Positions 6,250 through 10,487 of a DNA stretch of 10,487 nucleotides are shown one piece after another. The DNA comes from Candidatus Scatomorpha stercoravium (GTDB lineage: Bacteria; Bacillota; Clostridia; Oscillospirales; Oscillospiraceae). The stretch is from contig DVKN01000009.1 of NCBI GenBank assembly GCA_018716005.1, positions 1 through 10,487 on the forward strand, written 5' to 3'. The position numbers and the translations under genes are program-made. The notes beneath the pieces were generated by a model. That model was given only the letters and a program-made list of their open reading frames with translations, did no database searches and was not told where the DNA came from. Positions within the stretch are counted from its first letter, which is position 1. Each line of letters opens with the position of its first letter.

Positions 6250-6340
6250 GCCGAGTGTCTCGGCACCCAATGCGAGTCTTCGCGTTGGGCAATTGAATAG
6301 CGTTAGCCGCCCGGTAACGGGACGGGCGGTTGTCCTGCGT
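6250..6340 (+). repeat. Palindromic 3'-UTR repeat module, copy B
   Basis: Copy on the plus strand, 100 nt after the spoIID stop. Order: hairpin I GCCGAG-TGT-CTCGGC (6250-6264); box AATGCGAGTCTTCGCG (6269-6284) containing GCGA-N4-TCGC; then hairpin II CCGCCCG-N9-CGGGCGG (6307-6329), followed by TTGTCCTGCG. Hairpin I differs from copies A and C in both arms (GAG/CTC instead of GGC/GCC) yet still pairs and keeps the TGT loop. Hairpin II plus the U-rich tail could end spoIID transcripts weakly. Confidence 0.7.
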
Positions 6341-6360
6341 ATAGGTTGGATACGCAACCC

Positions 6361-6980
6361 CCGTAGGGCGCACCGTCCCCGGTGCACCGCTACCCTACCG
6401 CTTGGGACGGCTATATATGGTTGCTGAAACGTCCGTTGCGCACCCAACCGTAGGGGGCGGCGTCCTCGGCGCCCCGCGGGCTGCCATTCGTGACTGTTTA
6501 TTAAGATGAGCCGGCGATGAAGCAAATGGCAACGTTCGACCCCTCAGCCGCTTCGCGCCAGCTCCCCTTTGCAAGGGGCGCTATGGGCTTGCGCGAATCA
6601 TACGCAGTAGCGTACGTCCACCGCCTCGTTGTAGGGGAGGGTGTCCTCACCCTCCCTCTCGCCGTCAGGCGAGAAATGGCGGCAAGGTGCGATGGGCGCG
6701 TCAACCTACGTTTTCGCAGACCGCGGCCCAAGGGCGGGCGAGGACGCCCGCCCCTACAACTGGACTTGGCCGGTTGCGAAGCATATGCCGCCGAGCGTAT
6801 CGTCACACACGATATGTCGCGAAGGCGGGCCGCGTTATGCCTACGTTTTCCTCCGTCCAAGGGAAGGGTCGTCGAGGACGCCGACCCCTACGGTTGGGTT
6901 GTGAATGCACGTTTCCGCAACCATACTCCGCCGTCCCAAACGGCGGCGGAATGGCGCACCGGGGACGGTGCGCCCTACAA
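6361..6980. repeat. Array of six TCCT/TCCC-loop hairpins
   Basis: Six hairpins share the frame GTAGGG-stem-TCCT or TCCC-stem. Three are on the plus strand: 6370-6385, 6454-6475 (imperfect) and 6635-6656. Three are on the minus strand: 6732-6753, 6866-6887 (larger loop) and 6953-6974. Those at 6635, 6732 and 6953 have perfect 9-bp stems with entirely different sequences (GGGAGGGTG, GGGCGGGCG, GGCGCACCG arms). The loop and the GTAGGG prefix are kept while the stem varies with its complement. The array is symmetric, pointing inward from both sides. Confidence 0.75.
6540..6587 (+). repeat. Separate dispersed-repeat-like palindrome
   Basis: A segment CCCCTCAGCCGCTTCGCG, followed by AGCTCCCC-N7-GGGGCGCT (6560-6581), forms a stem-loop unlike the hairpin array around it. 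It interrupts the otherwise matching halves of the large inverted repeat. From memory, similar CCTCAGCCGCTTCGC...AGCTCCCCTT strings are scattered in gut clostridial genomes; this was not verified here. Confidence 0.45.
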
Positions 6981-6990
6981 GTACCCCATA

Positions 6991-7083
6991 ACGCAGAACA
7001 AAGCCGCCCGGTTTGGTTACCGGGCGGCTTGCGCTATTTAATTGCCGACGCGAAGACTCGCATTGTCACCGGGCACAGCCCGG
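6991..7083 (-). repeat. Palindromic 3'-UTR repeat module, copy C
   Basis: Minus-strand copy beginning 4 nt after the transporter stop codon. Order on the minus strand: hairpin I CCGGGC-TGT-GCCCGG (7069-7083), box CAATGCGAGTCTTCGCG (7049-7065), hairpin II (7001-7030) and TTTGTTCTGCG. It is the same module and the same gene-relative orientation as copies A and B. Confidence 0.75.
6993..7030 (-). terminator. Probable terminator of the dipeptidase-transporter operon
   Basis: An 11-bp perfect stem AAGCCGCCCGG / CCGGGCGGCTT (7001-7011 with 7020-7030) with an 8-nt loop is followed on the minus strand by TTTGTTCT. It lies about 58 nt after the transporter stop and is part of repeat copy C. The U-tract is interrupted, so efficiency is uncertain. 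Confidence 0.6.
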
Positions 7084-7087
7084 CGGC

Positions 7088-8194
7088 TTAGAATATCAGG
7101 GGGGCGGTGATGCCGGCGGTGAGGAGGGAGAAGATGGAGGCGGACATATAGCCAATAATCATTTTCGGGATGACGTAGGCGTTCACGGCGCGCTTCTCCT
7201 CCTCGGTGAGGTCGCTGGTGCGGACGGTCTCCTCGACGACTATCTGGCTGCAGGGGAAGCCGAGGTAGCAGGTTGTGCCTATGGCTATGGCGAGCCAGGG
7301 CGACATCTTCACGCACTTGGCGAAGATAACGGCGCAGAGTATTATGCCGCGGCTGTTGGACTTCTCGAGGGGCTCGCGCTCGATGAAGCCTATCTCGCCG
7401 GCGATGAAGCCGAAAATCATGTAGCAGAGCGTCGGCGTGAGGATGTGTATCTTCGGGTTGCTGCCGGGGATGGCCGTGGCCTCGCCGACGAAGTAGGCGA
7501 TGGCGGCGACGAGGGCCATCTTGAAGAGTATCGTGTACTCGCACTGCCAGTCCTTGGGCGTGGGCGGGATGAGGGGCTTCTTCTCGACGCCCTTGGCGTT
7601 TATCCCGGCCCCGGCGGTCTGCTCGAGGAGGACGACGTCCCTGAGCTGGCCCTTGGCGCGCAGCTCGGCGAAATACTTCTTGAGCGCTATGGTGGCGATG
7701 GGCAGGCCCAGGGAGACCTGCACGAGGAAGACTATCATGACGTAGACCGCAATCCCGCTGTCGCCGACGGCGAGGGCCTGCTGCTGCACAATCGTGGTGG
7801 CGAGCAGCGCTCCCGCGAGCGGGGCGATGGCGCTCATGGCCCTCTCCCAGCCCAGGAGGGCGTAGCCTATGGTGAGGCAGACGGCGGCGATGCCGATTAT
7901 GGAGACGAGCACGGTGAGCACGGTGCGCCATTCGGGGACGAGCTCCCTGAGGCGTATCTTCGTGGCCACGTCCACGACGCACAGCGGTATGACCATGGTC
8001 GCCTGCATACCGGCGAGGCCGGCTATCTCGGCCACGTTCGCGGGGATGAGGCCCGTGTACATCAGTATGAGGAAGACGATAAGCGCCGCGTTGACCGAGG
8101 ACATATAGGCCTTGGTCTTATTGGAAACCCAGTTGCCGAAGGTGAAGAGGAAGGCAACGAGGGCGAAGGCTGTCATTGTCGCCCAGATATCCAT
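7088..8194 (-). CDS. Putative multi-helix membrane transporter (368 aa)
   Basis: Integral membrane protein with roughly ten hydrophobic segments in two halves (about 5-22, 33-52, 56-75, 90-112, 120-138, 147-168; then 218-236, 248-268, 280-312, 342-365), joined by a cytoplasmic-looking loop (about 170-215). Gly/Ala-rich helices with broken stretches such as PLAGALLATTIVQQQALAVGDSG and GTTCYLGFPCSQIV suggest a secondary transporter of the GltS-like/BART-like type. I do not recognise a named family. The ATG (8192-8194) lies 4 nt past the dipeptidase stop, and its ribosome binding site GGAGGT is formed by the last dipeptidase codons. Import of a dipeptide, or export or uptake of its hydrolysis products, is the contextual guess. 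Confidence 0.72.
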   Translation of the reverse strand: MDIWATMTAFALVAFLFTFGNWVSNKTKAYMSSVNAALIVFLILMYTGLIPANVAEIAGLAGMQATMVIPLCVVDVATKIRLRELVPEWRTVLTVLVSIIGIAAVCLTIGYALLGWERAMSAIAPLAGALLATTIVQQQALAVGDSGIAVYVMIVFLVQVSLGLPIATIALKKYFAELRAKGQLRDVVLLEQTAGAGINAKGVEKKPLIPPTPKDWQCEYTILFKMALVAAIAYFVGEATAIPGSNPKIHILTPTLCYMIFGFIAGEIGFIEREPLEKSNSRGIILCAVIFAKCVKMSPWLAIAIGTTCYLGFPCSQIVVEETVRTSDLTEEEKRAVNAYVIPKMIIGYMSASIFSLLTAGITAPLIF

Positions 8195-8198
8195 CAGC

Positions 8199-9398
8199 TT
8201 ACCTCCAGTTCTCTCCCAGCACGCGGATAACGTTGCCGCCGAGCACCTTGGCTATGTCCTCGTCGGAATAGCCCTCGCGGACGAGGTAGCGCAGGATGTT
8301 CTTCGAGGCCTCGGTGGGGTTCTCCATGCCCTTTACGTAGGGCACCTCGGTGAAGCCCGTGCCCTGCACGGTCTTGGTGGCGAGTCGGGCGGCGTAGTGG
8401 TGGTGGACGCCGACGTGGTCGCCGTAGACGCTGTCGACGCCGAAGGTGACGTGGTCGATGCCGACGAGGTTCTTTATATACTCGAAGTGCTCGAAGACGC
8501 TCTCCATGCTGTGGAGCGGGTGGTTATAGGTCATGGTCGTGTGGGGCGCGGCCTCCACGCCGACGACGCCGCCGCGCTCGGCGCAGGCCTTGAGCACGTC
8601 GTCCGGGAAGAGGCGCTTGCTGTCCCAGAGGGCCCTCGCGCCGGTGTGGCTGAGGATAATGGGCTTCGCGGAGCACTCTATGCTCTCGCGGGCGGTGACG
8701 GGCCCGCAGTGGGAGACGTCGAGCACCATGCCGGCCTTGTTCATGCGCTCTATGGCCTGGCGGCCGAAGGCGGAGAGGCCCCGGTCAACGGCCTCGCGGA
8801 TGCCGCTGCCGAGCATATTGGCCTCCGAGTACGTGACGCCCATCTGGCGCACGCCGAGGCCGTAGAGGATGTCTATCCTGTCGAGCTCGTTCTCTATGGG
8901 CGTCGCGCCCTCGAGGACGGGGACGAGGGCTATTTTACCCTCGCGGCGGGCGCGCTCGAAGTCCTCCACGCGCTCGCAGCGGAAGATGAAGTCCTGCTGC
9001 GCGAGGTCGCAGAGCCGTATGCCCAGGTCGTAGACGACGTCCTCGAACTTCCAGCCGCTCTTGGAGACGATGGAGCAGGTGCCGTCCATGAGATTGTCGA
9101 AGATGCCGTCGAAGTAGCTGCGGGAGAGCTCCTCATAGGCGCACTTCATGCGGCCCTGGCGGTTGTAGTCGTCCATGTCCTCCATGCTGAGGGGGAAGTG
9201 GAAGGGATGGCTGTGCGCGTCTATGAAGACCGTGCTCCCGGCGAGGGCCTCCACGCGGGCCTCCTGGGCCGGGCTGAGCGGCAGGAGACATTCCTCGACG
9301 CGCCTGTCGCCCGCGGAGACGGGGTAGTCTATGTAGTCCTTCCCCGCTTCGAGGTAATCGTAGGCCTTATAGCCCTTGTACTGCTTGTTTGTTCCCAT
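8199..9398 (-). CDS. Peptidase family M19 (membrane/renal dipeptidase-like)
   Basis: 399-aa metallopeptidase-like TIM-barrel protein. Family landmarks in order: DAHSHP (His62, His64), VLEG (Glu163, the expected bridging ligand), DVSHCG (His230), SHTGAR (His251, Arg255) and GVD (Asp322, the catalytic aspartate position). It therefore probably hydrolyses dipeptides, possibly including D-amino-acid-containing ones. M19 enzymes normally carry HxD at the first site, and here it is HxH. The N-terminal extension of about 55 residues has no signal peptide, so it is likely cytoplasmic. The ATG at 9396-9398 has AAAGGAG seven nt before it. It is the first gene of an operon with the transporter, divergent from a LysR regulator. 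Confidence 0.87.
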   Translation of the reverse strand: MGTNKQYKGYKAYDYLEAGKDYIDYPVSAGDRRVEECLLPLSPAQEARVEALAGSTVFIDAHSHPFHFPLSMEDMDDYNRQGRMKCAYEELSRSYFDGIFDNLMDGTCSIVSKSGWKFEDVVYDLGIRLCDLAQQDFIFRCERVEDFERARREGKIALVPVLEGATPIENELDRIDILYGLGVRQMGVTYSEANMLGSGIREAVDRGLSAFGRQAIERMNKAGMVLDVSHCGPVTARESIECSAKPIILSHTGARALWDSKRLFPDDVLKACAERGGVVGVEAAPHTTMTYNHPLHSMESVFEHFEYIKNLVGIDHVTFGVDSVYGDHVGVHHHYAARLATKTVQGTGFTEVPYVKGMENPTEASKNILRYLVREGYSDEDIAKVLGGNVIRVLGENWR

Positions 9399-9439
9399 GG
9401 TTACACTCCTTTCCGGTCAAACCGGTATATCCTTCTCCG

Positions 9440-9468
9440 ATAATAACCGAGGCCGCGCGTCCCGGCAA
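9440..9468 (-). promoter_or_regulatory. Candidate promoter of the dipeptidase operon
   Basis: Minus strand TTGCCG (9463-9468), 17-nt spacer, TATTAT (9440-9445), about 40 nt before the start codon. The -35 is weak (4 of 6), as expected for a promoter that needs an activator such as the divergent LysR protein. Confidence 0.45.
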
Positions 9469-9572
9469 ATTGAAAAAACGGCGTTTCCGGGGCGCTTTAA
9501 AGAAGTAAATGGGCATAAGCGATAGAAAAAGGCGTTCATCCGCCGCGCGGGGCTGGCGTATGCGGGGGAATT

Positions 9573-9593
9573 GTGATAAAATAATCCTATCAC
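9573..9593 (+). promoter_or_regulatory. LysR-type operator overlapping the regulator's -10
   Basis: A perfect 6-bp inverted repeat GTGATA-N9-TATCAC contains the ATA-N9-TAT / T-N11-A form typical of LysR-regulator boxes (T9577, A9589). It covers the extended -10 TGATAAAAT (9574-9582) of the LysR gene, so binding would block that gene: classic negative autoregulation. The palindrome is seen directly; its use is inference. Confidence 0.6.
9574..9582 (+). promoter_or_regulatory. Extended -10 promoter of the LysR gene
   Basis: TGATAAAAT is an extended -10 (TG-N-TAAAAT), and no good -35 is present 17 nt upstream. Transcription would begin near 9589, giving a leader of about 20 nt. It is embedded in the operator palindrome. 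Confidence 0.5.
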
Positions 9594-9608
9594 TCCCGGA
9601 GGCGCAAT

Positions 9609-10487
9609 ATGACCATAGAGAACGTACTCTCCTTCGTAAACGTACACCGCTACAACGGCTTCCGCCGGGCCGCGGAGGCCATGTTCCTCACGCAGCCGAC
9701 GCTCTCGGCGCGGATACAGGCCCTCGAGCGCGAGCTGGGCGCGCAGCTGCTCGTGCGCGCCAGGGGCGGCGGGGTGCAGCTCACCGAGGCGGGGGAGCTC
9801 TTCCTCCCCTACGCGCTGCAAATCGTCAACGCCTACACCCAGGCCGTCACCGCCGTCTCCACGGGCCGGACGCGGCTCGTGATAGGGACGAACATCTCCA
9901 TATCCATAACCATGCTGCCGCACGTCTTCCGGAGACTGCACAGCCGCCATCCGGGGCTCGGCGTGGAGCTGGTTACGAACCTGCCCGGCGAGCTCCTGAA
10001 GCTCCTGCGCGGCGGGGAGTGCGACTTTCTCATAACGCAGAGCTACGGCCTCCCCGACCTCACGGAGATACCCGTGTACCGCGACAGGATTTCCCTGGTC
10101 GTGCCTCGGGGGCACCCGCTCCTCTCGCGCGGCACGCCGCCGGACTACAGCCAGGTGGCGCTCGAGAACATAATCTGCTCCTCCGCCATGCAGAACTACT
10201 GGGAAGTCATCCTCCGGCACTTCAAGAGCCGCGGCGTCACGCCGAACGTCACGCTCGTCGTGGACAGCGTCGAGATAGCGAAGAACATGGTCCTCCAGGG
10301 CCTCGGCGTCGCCTTCCTGCCCGAGCTGGCTCTGGAGAAGGAGCTCACAGAGGGCTCGCTCGCCGTCGTGAACCCCATCCCCGCCCTGAGCGTGAACCGG
10401 GACATCAGCCTAATCTACCTCCCCGGCGACGCCCCCGCCTACTGCTCCGACTTCGTAGCCGCCTGCCGCGAGTATAAGAGCTGGGAC
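9609..10487 (+). CDS. LysR-family transcriptional regulator (partial at window end)
   Basis: 293 codons are visible with no stop, so the gene runs off the window; most LysR proteins are about 290-310 aa, so it is nearly complete. The N-terminal winged helix-turn-helix (residues about 2-62) shows RRAAEAMFLTQPTLSARIQALERELG followed by LLVRARGGGVQLTEAGELF. The effector domain (about 88-290) has the usual LVIGTNISISITMLPHV start and the GLGVAFLPEL motif near 240. The ATG at 9609 follows GGAGG (9598-9602) by 6 nt. It is divergent from the dipeptidase-transporter operon, its most likely target. The ligand is unknown; a peptide or amino acid is plausible. A longer open frame in a different register from 9509 is a shadow. 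Confidence 0.93.
   Translation, partial: MTIENVLSFVNVHRYNGFRRAAEAMFLTQPTLSARIQALERELGAQLLVRARGGGVQLTEAGELFLPYALQIVNAYTQAVTAVSTGRTRLVIGTNISISITMLPHVFRRLHSRHPGLGVELVTNLPGELLKLLRGGECDFLITQSYGLPDLTEIPVYRDRISLVVPRGHPLLSRGTPPDYSQVALENIICSSAMQNYWEVILRHFKSRGVTPNVTLVVDSVEIAKNMVLQGLGVAFLPELALEKELTEGSLAVVNPIPALSVNRDISLIYLPGDAPAYCSDFVAACREYKSWD

Larger units (their letters stand above)
6250..7083. repeat. Large nested imperfect inverted repeat, no credible gene
   Basis: The ends are inverted copies of one module (6250-6340 and 6991-7083), with an exact 17-nt inverted match at 6268-6284 / 7049-7065. Inside, 6361-6480 is recognisably the reverse complement of about 6858-6985: both sides carry TTGGGACGGC, TATGGTTGC and GAAACGT-like blocks and a CAACCGTAGGGG block in the same order. 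The centre (about 6480-6860) is less well paired. Reading frames through it are arginine- and proline-rich, lack ribosome binding sites and encode the hairpins. The region separates the convergent spoIID and transporter genes. Confidence 0.75.

Noticed and set aside
6361..6980. CRISPR array
   Set aside because: Units are self-complementary with variable stems, irregular spacing and both orientations; there are no constant direct repeats with unique spacers and no cas genes.
6517..7041. 174-codon plus-strand frame and others across the repeat region
   Set aside because: They translate the palindromic repeats, switch character abruptly, lack ribosome binding sites and match no domain I recognise.
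6151..7087. Degenerate transposon or prophage remnant
   Set aside because: No transposase, integrase or target-site duplication could be recognised; only short palindromic repeats are visible.
8112..9443. 443-codon plus-strand open frame opposite the dipeptidase and transporter start
   Set aside because: Composition is Val/Ala/Asp/Glu/His-rich with no domain; the opposite strand encodes an M19 protein with all landmarks in order.
9509..10477. Plus-strand frame starting at 9509
   Set aside because: Out of register with the LysR gene; its Arg/Pro-rich product is a shadow. The real frame starts at 9609 after GGAGG.

Overview
The window looks like chromosomal DNA of a GC-rich, spore-forming-lineage Firmicute, most likely a gut-type clostridium (Oscillospiraceae-like). 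The reasons are a SpoIID-type sporulation protein, a Jag/KhpB with a Jag_N domain, a Firmicute-type YidC without the large proteobacterial periplasmic domain, strong AGGAGG-type ribosome binding sites and frequent GTG/TTG starts. An exact species cannot be named from the sequence alone.

Layout. (1) 1-204 is a non-coding repeat: a folded palindromic module (2-139) and a perfect 20-bp stem-loop (145-190), both downstream of a small GNAT acetyltransferase gene (minus). (2) 733-3924 (minus) is the classic rpmH-rnpA-yidD-yidC-jag cluster, driven by a near-consensus promoter at 4029-4058. It is tightly packed, with two 4-nt start/stop overlaps, and continues into acpP before a strong intrinsic terminator at 703-728. 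The GNAT gene lies immediately beyond that terminator. Neither dnaA/oriC (usually upstream) nor mnmE (usually downstream) is present at this locus. (3) 4064-5056 (minus) encodes an unrecognised eight-helix membrane protein with an acidic tail. It is divergent from spoIID (5188-6150, plus). (4) 6151-7087 is about 940 bp without a credible gene. It is a nested, imperfect inverted repeat made of two outward copies of the same 3'-UTR module seen at the window start and, between them, six short hairpins with different stems but the same TCCT/TCCC loop. (5) 7088-9398 (minus) is a two-gene operon of a putative membrane transporter and an M19 membrane-dipeptidase-like metallopeptidase. It is divergent from a LysR-type regulator (9609 to window end) whose -10 element is overlapped by a clean T-N11-A palindrome.

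How the genes fit together. The rpmH cluster couples ribosome and RNase P components with membrane protein insertion (YidD, YidC) and an RNA-binding protein (KhpB), and here also with the fatty-acid acyl carrier. The dipeptidase, transporter and LysR genes look like a small regulated peptide-utilisation or cell-wall-peptide recycling unit; that role is inference.

The most unusual material is the non-coding repeat system: a three-hairpin module found three times, each time downstream of a gene's stop codon and in the same orientation relative to that gene, plus the covarying hairpin array. A second item of note is YidC, where the position expected to hold the conserved hydrophilic-groove arginine reads as alanine. 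No transposase, CRISPR array, tRNA or rRNA was found.
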